DNA from: Bacteroidota bacterium
GTDB taxonomy: Bacteria > Bacteroidota > Bacteroidia > Flavobacteriales_F > PHOS-HE28
Length of the DNA stretch: 39,443 nt
NCBI GenBank assembly: GCA_018266475.1
Contig: JAFEAI010000263.1
Span: 1-39,443 of the forward strand
Direction of reading: 5' to 3'
Shown piece after piece: positions 1 to 7,590 of this stretch (position 1 is its first letter; every line of letters starts with the position of its first letter). The position numbers and the translations under genes are program-made. Under the pieces are notes generated by a model. It saw only the letters and a program-made list of their open reading frames with translations. It had not been told where the DNA came from and did not search any database.

Positions 1-404
1 GTGTCTTCCTGCGCATCGTGTATGGCCAGTGCGAAGAAGCCGTTGAGGTCGTGCAGGAAGGCGGGACCCTTTTCGGTGAAGAGGCGCAGCACCACCTCGG
101 TGTCGGTGTGGCTGCGGAAGGTGTGTCCGGCTTTTTCCAGTTCGGTGCGCAGGGCGCGGAAGTTGAACACTTCGCCGTTGAAGGCGATGGTGTAGCGGCC
201 GCCCTGGTCGGTGAATGGCTGGTGCCCTGCGGCGGAGGTGTCCAGGATGCTTAGTCTGCGATGCCCCAGCACGGCGCGGCCGTTGGCGTATCGGCCTTCG
301 TCATCCGGGCCCCGGTGGGCGATGCAGCGGAGCGCGTTGCCGATCCGGTCGCCCGCTACGGGAAGCCCGGTGCCGGTCCGGAAAGTGCCGACTATGCCGC
401 ACAT
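1..404 (-). CDS. Asparagine synthase-like glutamine amidotransferase (N-terminal part; gene runs off the window)
   Basis: Reading the minus strand from 404 gives MCGIVGTFR, the hallmark start of class II glutamine amidotransferases, with Cys2 as the N-terminal nucleophile. RGPDDEG follows at about residues 31-37, then LGHRRLSILD and an NGEVFNF segment. These are the glutaminase-domain landmarks of AsnB. About 134 residues are visible; the synthetase half lies beyond base 1. AsnB-type enzymes use glutamine and ATP to amidate a carboxylate: aspartate in housekeeping AsnB, uronic acids in some polysaccharide clusters. It is the last visible gene of the carbamoyltransferase-SGNH-DUF5989-SxtJ run, 55 nt after SxtJ, which I take as a hint (inference) of a glycan-amidating role. 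Whether it is housekeeping asparagine synthetase cannot be decided from this fragment. Confidence 0.9.
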   Translation of the reverse strand, partial: MCGIVGTFRTGTGLPVAGDRIGNALRCIAHRGPDDEGRYANGRAVLGHRRLSILDTSAAGHQPFTDQGGRYTIAFNGEVFNFRALRTELEKAGHTFRSHTDTEVVLRLFTEKGPAFLHDLNGFFALAIHDAQED

Positions 405-459
405 GGATGATCGGTGTTGGACCCATTATAGGGAAGCACATCCGTGTAATGCATTAGGG

Positions 460-825
460 TCACCACGGTTTTTCCAGGTCCTTGGGCTCAAAGCGATGCC
501 CCCGCTCCACGAAGGAGGAGCCACCGTCCGGCGCAACTGTCCGCAAGGGGTTTTTCCCGGCAAGGCGCTGGATCAGGGCCATCGGCGTGAGCACCAGCAG
601 GTACACCACGGAAAGCAGCACGCGTGAGACGAACGCCCCCAGCAAATCGGCCAGCTTCAGCCAGGCCCACGCCACTCCGCGTGCCAAGGGCAGGGCCACC
701 AGGGCCGCCAGCACCAGCCCCAGCGCCACCCACCACCACCCGGCATGGCCCTGTATGCGGGCTAGCAGCAGCACGCCGAGCAGGATGGCCAGCACGGCCT
801 CGTACGTCTTCTCCCGGGTGGGCAT
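460..825 (-). CDS. SxtJ-family small membrane protein
   Basis: A 121-aa protein starting MPTREKTYEA. Three hydrophobic segments are visible, at about residues 9-23, 29-46 and 63-85, followed by a charged C-terminal tail ending EPKDLEKPW. Size, topology and position match the SxtJ family, named after an unassigned gene of the cyanobacterial saxitoxin cluster whose relatives are often found near O-carbamoyltransferases. The start at 825 is chosen because its ATG overlaps the DUF5989 stop (TGATG), a translational-coupling arrangement; a longer reading frame to 927 would run through DUF5989. No catalytic residues are apparent. Function is unknown; a membrane partner of the carbamoyltransferase or of glycan export is inference. 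Confidence 0.75.
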   Translation of the reverse strand: MPTREKTYEAVLAILLGVLLLARIQGHAGWWWVALGLVLAALVALPLARGVAWAWLKLADLLGAFVSRVLLSVVYLLVLTPMALIQRLAGKNPLRTVAPDGGSSFVERGHRFEPKDLEKPW

Positions 826-974
826 CAGAACAGGGTGTAGATGTACGGGGCCAGCGCACTGCCGCCACCGAGCACCAGTATGACGGTGAGCACGAGCAGC
901 ACCACGATCACGGGGCCGAGCCACCATTTGCGGCGTTCCTTGAGGAAGGAGAGGATATCACGGATCAGTTCCAT
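825..974 (-). CDS. DUF5989 family single-pass membrane peptide
   Basis: A 49-aa protein reading MELIRDILSFLKERRKWW, then one hydrophobic helix (about residues 19-36) and a short tail with GGGSALAPYIYTLF. A basic amphipathic N-terminus followed by one membrane span is typical of DUF5989. It overlaps the SGNH hydrolase gene by 17 nt in another frame and shares one base with the SxtJ start, so the three are probably translationally coupled. Its position between a carbamoyltransferase/SGNH pair and SxtJ resembles the small sxtK-type gene of saxitoxin clusters, though I cannot confirm homology here. Function unknown. Confidence 0.8.
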   Translation of the reverse strand: MELIRDILSFLKERRKWWLGPVIVVLLVLTVILVLGGGSALAPYIYTLF

Positions 975-2166
975 GGTTCAGGGGCATGGTTGGTTGAGGT
1001 TCCTGGGGAACTGTGTCCCGCATGGCTTGTTCGATCACAGGGAGTAGGGCTTCGGCCGTGGCTTGGCTGCCTATCGGGGTAAGGTGGCAATAGTCCAGGA
1101 AGAGCTGCTGCCCGGACAGGCCGGAAGCGCTCATGGCCGGGTTCAGGTCGATGAACGGAACTCGATATTGCCGGGTGATGGAGTCCAGATCGGCCAGTAC
1201 GAGCGGTTGCAGCACCTTGCGGACATGGTCATGCACGATGCGCAGGAGCACATCGCGCTCCACGGGGGCCATCATTGCCGTGTCCCTGAATGCGAGACCG
1301 GGCTGCAAGCTCACCACGGCACGTACGCCATGTTCATGCAGCAAAGCCAGGTTGTTCCCAATGGCGCCGAGGTAGCGTTTTACGCGCACGGACAGGTACC
1401 CTTGGCGGATCCTGTCGTCCGACCAGTCATACAGCCCTTTGGCATTAATGAGGTCACGGGTATAGGCATCGCGGTTGTTGCGCCACGCGTAAAAGCCTCG
1501 TGCCAGCCCGCTGAAGTCTGAGGCCCACAGTGCCATGTAGTCCAGTCCACCGGATAGGCTGGGGTCCCTGAGCCGGGGACCCCAGAAATCATAGGTGTTG
1601 TCGGTGTATTCGTTCTCCGATGGCCCAAAAGCATAGTGGTCATTGTAGCCGTCCATGAACACGATCATGTCGGGCTCCAGCCGGAGGATCTCGGAGAGCA
1701 GGTAGATCGTGTGCTGGTACACCTTGTAGCCGGTTACGGCAGCATTCACCACTTCCACCTTGCGGTCGGGGAAACGCGGGCCCAACAGCTTCTCGAGGTG
1801 CGCGTCTATCGTTTCATTGTCGCGCACATGGCCCACCGGGAAGGGGTTGGCGCTGGAGATGCCGTGCGCCGCCGAGGCACCCATGAGGAAGATGCGGTAA
1901 GTGCCCGCCGGTTTAGGGATGGCGAGGTCACTGGTGCGTCGGAAGCCCTGTCGATTGATGGAGAGCCGCACGCCTTTCTCGTCCTTCTCCTGGAAACCGG
2001 GCACATGCCCGTAAAGCCGGTAGGAATCGAATTGGAACTTGCGTTCGGTGGATTTCTGCAACACATTGGACAGGTACCACCGTGCGCCGAGCTCCGCAGC
2101 CAATATGAGTATAAGCAGAAGAAAGAGAACGTACAGGACGTTGCCGCGCGTGAAGATCCTGCCCAT
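958..2166 (-). CDS. SGNH/GDSL hydrolase with N-terminal membrane anchor
   Basis: A 402-aa protein with one transmembrane helix at about residues 9-27, so the catalytic domain is probably periplasmic. SGNH blocks are visible: GAS with the nucleophile at residues 96-98, GYND at 173-176 (block III) and DYCH at 358-361 (block V Asp and His). SGNH enzymes are esterases or acyltransferases, often acting on O-acyl groups of glycans. The start at 2166 is preferred over 2241 because it lies 1 nt after the carbamoyltransferase stop (TGAGATG) and begins just before the membrane anchor; the longer form would add residues coded inside the upstream gene. The context suggests it edits the same surface molecule that is carbamoylated, but the substrate is unknown. 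Confidence 0.85.
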   Translation of the reverse strand: MGRIFTRGNVLYVLFLLLILILAAELGARWYLSNVLQKSTERKFQFDSYRLYGHVPGFQEKDEKGVRLSINRQGFRRTSDLAIPKPAGTYRIFLMGASAAHGISSANPFPVGHVRDNETIDAHLEKLLGPRFPDRKVEVVNAAVTGYKVYQHTIYLLSEILRLEPDMIVFMDGYNDHYAFGPSENEYTDNTYDFWGPRLRDPSLSGGLDYMALWASDFSGLARGFYAWRNNRDAYTRDLINAKGLYDWSDDRIRQGYLSVRVKRYLGAIGNNLALLHEHGVRAVVSLQPGLAFRDTAMMAPVERDVLLRIVHDHVRKVLQPLVLADLDSITRQYRVPFIDLNPAMSASGLSGQQLFLDYCHLTPIGSQATAEALLPVIEQAMRDTVPQEPQPTMPLNHGTDP

Positions 2167-2167
2167 C

Positions 2168-4051
2168 TCAGTCCAAGGTATGTTCCAACATCCATTCACG
2201 CCCTTCGGGCCACGGTGGTTGTTCGTTGCGGTGGAAGACATGTTCGCCGATTACGAGCATGTCCATCTCCGTACGCATGAAACAACGGTAGGCGTCCATG
2301 GGCGTACAAACAATGGGTTCGCCACGCACATTAAAGCTCGTGTTGATCACTACCGGATACCCGGAATAGCGCTCGAACGCCTTGATCAGGCGATGGAAGC
2401 GCGGATTGGTGGCCTTGCTCACCGACTGCACGCGGGCCGACATGTCTATGTGGGTGATGGCCGGCAGCGTGGACCGTTGCACGTACAGTTTTTCGCGCAC
2501 CGGCATGCTGTCGTAGCCTGCCGGCACCGGTTTGCGGATGGCATCGGCCACCGGGTGGACCATGAGCATGTACGGCGAGATGGCCGCAGCCTTGAAGTAG
2601 TTGGGCATGTCCTCCTCGGTGACCGCCGGTGCGAAGGGCCTGAAGCTCTCCCTGAACTTGATCTTCTGGTTCAGTTTCAATTGCATCTCCCGGTTGCCCG
2701 GGTCACCCAGGATGCTGCGACCGCCCAAGGCGCGCGGGCCGAACTCCATGCGCCCCTGGAACCAGCCCACCACCTGCCCCTGCGAAAGGGCCTTGGCCAC
2801 GGTGTCCGCCAGTTCCTCCTCCGAGGCAGCCTTGTGGGAGACGCCGGCCATGCCGTTGCATACGCGGCGCACGTCCTCCTCGCCGTAGGATGGGCCAAGA
2901 TAGGCCCCCTGCATGCCATCCGGCATCTGCGGTCGCCGTTCCTTGCCCATGCTGATGTGCCAGGTGGCGAGGGCCGCGCCCAAGGCACCACCGGCATCGC
3001 CGGAAGCGGGCTGCACGAAGATGTGGTCAAACACGCCTGAACGTTCCAGCTCGCCGTTGGCCACGCAGTTGAGGGCCACGCCACCGGCCATGCACAGGTT
3101 CTTGCAACCGGTGATCTCGCGGGCATGGCGGCCGAGACGCAGCACGATGTCCTCCGTCACGCGTTGGATCGCGAGGGCAAGGTCGCAGTGGTGTTGCTCC
3201 AGGGGGCTTTCACCGGCGCGGCGGGGGAAGCCGAAGATCTTCTCCCAATCTTTGTCCTGCACCATGCGCAGGCCCTTGGCGTAATGGAAGTGGCGCTGGT
3301 CCATCCAAATGGAGCCGTCGGCATGCACTTTCACCAGATCCCGGCGGATGCGCTCCTCGTAGTCCTTCACCCGGGGCGATGCCGCATCTCCGTACGGGGC
3401 CAAACCCATGAGCTTGTATTCACCGCTGTTCACCCGGAAACCGAGGAAGTAGGTGAAGGCCGAATACAAGAGCCCAACGGAATGCGGGAAGCGCAGTTCC
3501 TTCAGTACTTCGATGTCGCGGCCTTTTCCCTTGCAGATGGAAAGCGTGCTCCATTCCCCCACGCCATCAATGGTGAGGATAGCGGCTTCCTCGAAGGGAG
3601 AAGGGTAGAAGGCGCTGGCGGCATGGCTCAGGTGGTGTTCCGGAAAGAGCATGCGCGGCTTTTCCGCGCCGAGCACGCCCACCTCCTTCAGCCCTTCACG
3701 CAGCAGCTTTCGGGTGGAGAGCTTGCCGCCGATCCAATGCGGCATGGCGGTGAGAAAGGAACCGATACCGTCCGGAGCGAAGGCATAGTAGGTCTCCAGC
3801 AGCCGCTCAAATTTCAGGATGGGTTTGTCATAGAAGGCCACCACCTGGATGTCTTTCGGCTCAAGGCCCGCTTCGGCCAAGCAGTAGCGCACGGCATTCA
3901 CGGGGAAGCGGTCATCGTGCTTCTTGCGTGAGAAACGCTCTTCCTGGGCAGCGGCCACCACATGGCCGTTGATCAACAGCGCTGCCGCCGAATCATGGTA
4001 GAAGGCGGAAATGCCCAGAATCGCACCTTGCCCAAGTCCGCTCGGTTCCAT
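2168..4051 (-). CDS. O-carbamoyltransferase (NodU/CmcH/TobZ family)
   Basis: A 627-aa protein, full length for the family. The N-terminal ASKHA-like domain starts GISAFYHDSAAALL (about residues 11-24), followed by a His-rich HHLSHAASAFYPS block at about 138 and TIDGVGEWST. Further on are NLCMAGGVALNC and, in the C-terminal domain, GRMEFGPRALGGRSIL and INTSFNVRGEPIV, all family signatures. Characterised members (TobZ) use carbamoyl phosphate and ATP to make carbamoyl-adenylate and transfer the carbamoyl group to a hydroxyl of an antibiotic, Nod factor or glycan. The start at 4051 (MEPSGLGQG) directly precedes the conserved domain and lies 14 nt after lpdA; the extension to 4195 lies inside lpdA. 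It heads the SGNH-DUF5989-SxtJ-AsnB run. The acceptor is unknown; a surface polysaccharide is the likeliest guess. Confidence 0.93.
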   Translation of the reverse strand: MEPSGLGQGAILGISAFYHDSAAALLINGHVVAAAQEERFSRKKHDDRFPVNAVRYCLAEAGLEPKDIQVVAFYDKPILKFERLLETYYAFAPDGIGSFLTAMPHWIGGKLSTRKLLREGLKEVGVLGAEKPRMLFPEHHLSHAASAFYPSPFEEAAILTIDGVGEWSTLSICKGKGRDIEVLKELRFPHSVGLLYSAFTYFLGFRVNSGEYKLMGLAPYGDAASPRVKDYEERIRRDLVKVHADGSIWMDQRHFHYAKGLRMVQDKDWEKIFGFPRRAGESPLEQHHCDLALAIQRVTEDIVLRLGRHAREITGCKNLCMAGGVALNCVANGELERSGVFDHIFVQPASGDAGGALGAALATWHISMGKERRPQMPDGMQGAYLGPSYGEEDVRRVCNGMAGVSHKAASEEELADTVAKALSQGQVVGWFQGRMEFGPRALGGRSILGDPGNREMQLKLNQKIKFRESFRPFAPAVTEEDMPNYFKAAAISPYMLMVHPVADAIRKPVPAGYDSMPVREKLYVQRSTLPAITHIDMSARVQSVSKATNPRFHRLIKAFERYSGYPVVINTSFNVRGEPIVCTPMDAYRCFMRTEMDMLVIGEHVFHRNEQPPWPEGREWMLEHTLD

Positions 4052-4065
4052 GGCCCTGCCGTGTC

Positions 4066-5454
4066 CTACAGGTGGATCACTTCGCCGTAAGCCGCCGCCG
4101 CCGCTTCCATGATGGCCTCGCTCATCGTGGGGTGGGGGTGTACGGTCTTGATGATCTCGTGGCCGGTGGTTTCCAGCTTGCGCATGGCCACGCATTCGGC
4201 GATCATTTCGGTCACGTTCATGCCGATCATGTGCGCACCCAGCAGTTCGCCGTACTTGGCGTCGAAGATCAGCTTTACGAAGCCGTCCTTGGCCCCGGCC
4301 GCACTGGCCTTGCCGCTGGCGCTGAAGGGGAATTTGCCCACCTTAATCTCGTAGCCTTTTTCCTTGGCCGCCTTTTCGGTGTAGCCCACGCTGGCCACCT
4401 CGGGGGAGCAGTAGGTGCAGCCGGGGATGTTGTTGTAGTCCAGCGGCTCGGGGTTTTTGCCGGCGATCTTTTCCACGCAGATGATGCCCTCGGCGCTGGC
4501 CACGTGCGCCAGGGCCTGTCCGGGCGTTACGTCGCCAATGGCGTAGTAGCCGGGGATGTTGGTGGCGCTGAAGGCGTCCACCTTGATCTTGCCTTTGTCC
4601 GTGATGATGCCCACCTCCTCCAAGCCGATGCCTTCCAGGTTGGACACGATGCCCACGGCGCTCAGCACCACGTCGCACTCGATCACTTGTTCGCCCTTGG
4701 CGTTCTTCACGGTCACTTTGCAGCCTTTGCCCGCAGTGTCCACCTTGGTCACTTCGCTGCTGGTCATCACCTCGATGCCCTGCTTCTTGAAGCTGCGTTC
4801 CAGTTGCTTGCTCACCTCTTCATCTTCCACAGGCACCACGTTGGGCATGAATTCCACCAGGGTGACCTTGGTGCCGATGGCGTTGTAGAAGTAGGCGAAC
4901 TCGCTGCCGATGGCGCCGCTGCCCACCACCACCATGCTCTTGGGCTGGGTTGGCAACGACATGGCCTCGCGGTAGCCGATCACCTTCTTGCCGTCCTGCT
5001 TCAGGGCGGGCAGCTCACGGCTTCGGGCACCGGTGGCGACGATGATGGACTTGGCCTCCAGCGTTTGCTTCTTGCCGTCGGCACCTGTCACTTCCAGCTT
5101 CTTGCCGGGCTTCAGCACGCCGGTGCCCATTACCACGTCGATCTTGTTCTTTTTCATGAGGAACTGCACGCCGTTGCTCATGCCCTTGGCCACGTCGCGG
5201 CTGCGCTGCACCACGCCGGTGAAATCCACGGCAGGTGCGGCCACGGTGATGCCGTATTCCTTGGCGTGGTTGATGTACTCGAACACGCTGGCGCTCTTCA
5301 GCAGCGCTTTGGTGGGGATGCAGCCCCAGTTGAGGCAAATGCCGCCCAGGGCCTCTTTTTCAACGATGGCGGTCTTCAGGCCCAGCTGGCTGGCGCGGAT
5401 GGCTGCCACGTAGCCGCCGGGGCCGCTGCCGAGGACGATCAGGTCATAGCTCAT
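4066..5454 (-). CDS. lpdA: Dihydrolipoyl dehydrogenase (E3)
   Basis: A 462-aa flavoprotein disulfide reductase. It opens with the FAD dinucleotide fold VLGSGPGGYVAAIRA, then the redox-active disulfide GGICLNWGCIPTKAL. A second fold, VGSGAIGSEFAYFYNAIG, binds NAD. FAD-contacting YAIGDVTPG follows, and the C-terminal dimer-interface HPHPTMSEAIMEA supplies the catalytic His-Glu pair. It reoxidises dihydrolipoamide in the 2-oxoacid dehydrogenase and glycine cleavage complexes, reducing NAD+. The start at 5454 begins exactly at the FAD motif; an extension to 5604 has no family counterpart. A TACTTTTA element about 35 nt upstream on the minus strand is a weak -7 candidate. Only 14 nt separate it from the carbamoyltransferase, so cotranscription is possible though functionally odd. 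Confidence 0.96.
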   Translation of the reverse strand: MSYDLIVLGSGPGGYVAAIRASQLGLKTAIVEKEALGGICLNWGCIPTKALLKSASVFEYINHAKEYGITVAAPAVDFTGVVQRSRDVAKGMSNGVQFLMKKNKIDVVMGTGVLKPGKKLEVTGADGKKQTLEAKSIIVATGARSRELPALKQDGKKVIGYREAMSLPTQPKSMVVVGSGAIGSEFAYFYNAIGTKVTLVEFMPNVVPVEDEEVSKQLERSFKKQGIEVMTSSEVTKVDTAGKGCKVTVKNAKGEQVIECDVVLSAVGIVSNLEGIGLEEVGIITDKGKIKVDAFSATNIPGYYAIGDVTPGQALAHVASAEGIICVEKIAGKNPEPLDYNNIPGCTYCSPEVASVGYTEKAAKEKGYEIKVGKFPFSASGKASAAGAKDGFVKLIFDAKYGELLGAHMIGMNVTEMIAECVAMRKLETTGHEIIKTVHPHPTMSEAIMEAAAAAYGEVIHL

Positions 5455-5510
5455 TTCTACGGGAAAGATTGATGCGGTGATGTGTGGATCGGGCGGTAAA
5501 AGTACCTCTT

Positions 5511-5545
5511 GCGGCCTTTCGGCGCGCGGGGCTTGTGAAGGCCGC
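5511..5545 (-). terminator. Hairpin downstream of the DUF2752 gene
   Basis: Perfect 8-bp inverted repeat (GCGGCCTT at 5511-5518, AAGGCCGC at 5538-5545) with a 19-nt loop, just after the DUF2752 stop and before lpdA. There is no T tract, so it is a weak terminator candidate. Confidence 0.35.
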
Positions 5546-5563
5546 AGGTGGTTGCTTCCCCGG

Positions 5564-5911
5564 TCAGAGGTTCCGCGCGATGCCCCAGCCCACCACCAGC
5601 ACAAGCCAGGCGAGCACTACGGCATTGCGTGCGGCGGGCGGGCGGGTGCCGGGGAAGGCTTTGGTCCACAACCCCTGCACGGCCAACAGGGGCAGGCTGG
5701 CCACCAGGAGCGCATTGTGGCCGAACGCCATGCCCACCTCGCCGTGGAGCAGCGCATGCAGGGCGCGCTGCGAACCGCAACCCGGGCAAAGCAGGCCGGT
5801 AAGCGCCCGGAAAGGGCAAATGGGAAAGCCGCCCTGGGCGGGATCGAACAGGTACACTACGGCCAGCAGGGCCGCCACCAGCGGCAGGGCATGCCATTGC
5901 CAGCGGGTCAT
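5564..5911 (-). CDS. DUF2752 family membrane protein
   Basis: A 115-aa protein carrying the DUF2752 signature: ICPFRALTGLLCPGCGSQRA, with Cys-Pro pairs and CGSQRA followed by HALLHG. Hydrophobic segments lie at about residues 7-21, 66-80 and 95-110. The three cysteines in CPF/CPGC might bind metal or form disulfides; this is not established. DUF2752 genes commonly sit beside dispanin/CD225 genes, as here, 16 nt after that gene. The function of the family is unknown. Confidence 0.85.
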   Translation of the reverse strand: MTRWQWHALPLVAALLAVVYLFDPAQGGFPICPFRALTGLLCPGCGSQRALHALLHGEVGMAFGHNALLVASLPLLAVQGLWTKAFPGTRPPAARNAVVLAWLVLVVGWGIARNL

Positions 5912-5927
5912 TGCGCGGTGCGGTGCT

Positions 5928-6218
5928 TCAATTCATCCTGGACCCGCCCCATGCTGCGGCAAGGCCGAAAACGAACACCGCCACCGCGTACAGCAGGATG
6001 CCGGCCATGCCGATCCAGAACCCGAGCTTGGTCCATTTACCGGCCTCCTGGCTGGCCTTTTCCGCACCGGCGAGGTCTCCTGCGGCAAATTTGGCGTTCA
6101 CGTTGGCCGCGTTCACAATGCCCACGATCCCGAAGGGCAGGCAGCAGAAAATGGTGACCAGGATGGATTCCGTAAGCCAGTTCTTGGGCGGTACGCCGGG
6201 GATAAGCGGAGCGGACAT
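5928..6218 (-). CDS. CD225/dispanin family membrane protein
   Basis: A 96-aa protein starting MSAPLIPGVPPKNW, with two membrane segments (about residues 17-40 and 68-93). The CD225 core is CCLPFGIVGIVNAANVN, followed by the short conserved loop with KFAAGDLAGAEKAS. The domain is shared with eukaryotic interferon-induced transmembrane proteins, but bacterial members have no established role. The start at 6218 is preferred over 6236 because a TATCCTTG element (6239-6246 on the minus strand) would then leave a short leader. It forms a two-gene operon with DUF2752. Confidence 0.85.
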   Translation of the reverse strand: MSAPLIPGVPPKNWLTESILVTIFCCLPFGIVGIVNAANVNAKFAAGDLAGAEKASQEAGKWTKLGFWIGMAGILLYAVAVFVFGLAAAWGGSRMN

Positions 6219-6380
6219 GGGCTGTTCGATTGGCACAAGGATAAGCTATTTTCCGATCCTGCGGCGAGGCGCATCCGGCGGGGGCGGTTTGGTTGCAGGT
6301 GCGGCGGTCCGGGCGACCTTATCCACGATCCACCCGGAATATCTTGCGCCGGTCCATATAGTGTTTGGAACGGAGCCGCC

Positions 6381-6388
6381 TACATTCG
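6381..6388 (+). promoter_or_regulatory. Candidate -7 element (TACATTCG)
   Basis: Matches the Bacteroidota -7 pattern TAnnTTyG, 16 nt before the ATG of the membrane protein at 6405. No clear TTTG lies at the expected distance upstream, so support is moderate. Confidence 0.35.
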
Positions 6389-6404
6389 TTCCAAATCCGA
6401 TCCA

Positions 6405-6911
6405 ATGAGCGATACCAACCCAATGGCAGCGAACACGGCAAATACCCGCCCCACGTTGCTTACCATCATCTGCATCCTCAGCTTCATCATGGGCGCATGG
6501 GGCGTCTTCAGCGGGGTGCAGAACTTGACCAAGGACCAGAACGAGGTGCTGGAAAAGGCACGCGCAGATATGGAAAAGGGCAAGGCGGACCTGGGTGAAC
6601 AGGCGAACGGGCTGGCCGGCCGAATGATGGATTCGGCCATGGAGATCACGGAACGCGCGGCGGCCAATGCCAAGCCCATCGGTATGGCGACCATCATTGT
6701 GTCATTGGTCAGCCTGTTCGGCGTGTGGCAGATGTGGAACCTGAAGAAGAGCGGGTTCTGGCTGTACTTGCTGGCCTCCATCGCAGGGCTGGTGGTTCCA
6801 TTGGTGTTCCTGGGGGGCAGCATGATGGCCATTGCCTCCGTGGGCTTTGCCGGGTTCATCTCCCTGGTCTTCATCATCCTGTATGCCGTGAACCTGAAGC
6901 ACATGCATTGA
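6405..6911 (+). CDS. Hypothetical membrane protein with helical extracytoplasmic or cytoplasmic loop
   Basis: A 168-aa protein, MSDTNPMAANTANTRPTLLT. The first hydrophobic helix is at about residues 18-38. A charged, probably coiled-coil segment rich in Lys/Glu/Ala follows (about 42-88, with EKARADMEKGKADL). Three further hydrophobic helices span about 95-165. I do not recognise a family. The start at 6405 is the only one close to the TACATTCG element; upstream in-frame codons extend into the divergent dispanin gene. It is followed by a strong terminator at 6931-6962, so it is probably a single-gene unit. Confidence 0.75.
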   Translation: MSDTNPMAANTANTRPTLLTIICILSFIMGAWGVFSGVQNLTKDQNEVLEKARADMEKGKADLGEQANGLAGRMMDSAMEITERAAANAKPIGMATIIVSLVSLFGVWQMWNLKKSGFWLYLLASIAGLVVPLVFLGGSMMAIASVGFAGFISLVFIILYAVNLKHMH

Positions 6912-6930
6912 GCGTGGAAGGCCATCTTGG

Positions 6931-6962
6931 AAAAAGCCCCCGGCGGAGGTCGGGGGCTTTTT
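6931..6962 (+). terminator. Rho-independent terminator
   Basis: Perfect 12-bp inverted repeat (AAAAAGCCCCCG at 6931-6942, CGGGGGCTTTTT at 6951-6962) with an 8-nt loop. It is GC-rich at the core with a T5 tract, and the A-rich left arm makes it bidirectional in form. It lies 19 nt after the stop at 6911. Confidence 0.9.
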
Positions 6963-6976
6963 CGTTGCTTCGCGCC

Positions 6977-7456
6977 GTGGAACCATCAGCAGCCTCTCCT
7001 CCTTCGGAAGCGCGCCCGCGCACGCTCACCTGGCTTTGCACGGCCAGCTTCATCAACCAGGGGGCGGTCTTCCCCTTGTACGTCATGGGTATCATTGTCA
7101 CGGTGGCCATTCGGGGCATCCCCGACGAGGAGATCCTGAAGTTGGTACACACCACGTATGGCGCGTTCATCCAACCGGGCCAGGAGGATGACATCGCGGC
7201 GTATGTGGCCATGTTGAAAGCGCACGGCACGGCACTGATGGCCGTGTTCGCCCTGCGTACCCTGGTGCGGTTCATCGGCACCCTGCGGATGTGGCAGGGC
7301 TTCAAGGACGGCTTTCACATCTACACCACGGCGCAGCTGCTGGGCATGCTGGTGCCCATGCTCATCGCCGGGCCAAAGGCCATCAATTTCCTCGGCTTCA
7401 TCCTGGCGTTGAACTGGTGCTACCTGTACTTCACCCACCGGAAAGCGTTGCGGTGA
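6977..7456 (+). CDS. Hypothetical four-helix membrane protein
   Basis: About 159 aa from a GTG at 6977; no ATG lies close upstream. TTG at 6965 is an alternative, and ATG only occurs inside the first membrane helix. Hydrophobic segments are near residues 20-42, 74-92, 107-125 and 130-148. Notable motifs are CTASFINQG before the first helix and [14 protein letters not shown] at the C-terminus. It starts right after the 6931-6962 terminator, so it needs its own promoter or read-through. No family recognised. The downstream spacer consists of heptanucleotide repeats. Confidence 0.65.
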   Translation: MEPSAASPPSEARPRTLTWLCTASFINQGAVFPLYVMGIIVTVAIRGIPDEEILKLVHTTYGAFIQPGQEDDIAAYVAMLKAHGTALMAVFALRTLVRFIGTLRMWQGFKDGFHIYTTAQLLGMLVPMLIAGPKAINFLGFILALNWCYLYFTHRKALR

Positions 7457-7511
7457 TCATGGTATGCGGTGGTGGGTAATGGGGCTTCAACGAACCCATG
7501 GCCAGTGTTTA

Positions 7512-7547
7512 GTTGTCAGTTGTTCGTTGTCAGTTGTTAGTTGTCAG
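7512..7547. repeat. Short heptanucleotide array, GTTGTCA family
   Basis: Five consecutive 7-nt units (GTTGTCA, GTTGTTC, GTTGTCA, GTTGTTA, GTTGTCA) plus a final G. It is a different sequence family from the array that begins 44 nt further on, but has the same 7-nt period. Confidence 0.85.
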
Positions 7548-7590
7548 GCTGGGCCGCGATGGCGTACCTGTGTACGTGCGTTCCACTGCG

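Noticed and set aside
1063-1521. 152-aa plus-strand ORF
   Set aside because: Antisense to the SGNH hydrolase gene; no motif.
4072-5472. 466-aa open frame on the plus strand
   Set aside because: Antisense to lpdA. It is His/Gly/Ala-rich with no family motif and arises from GC-rich third positions.
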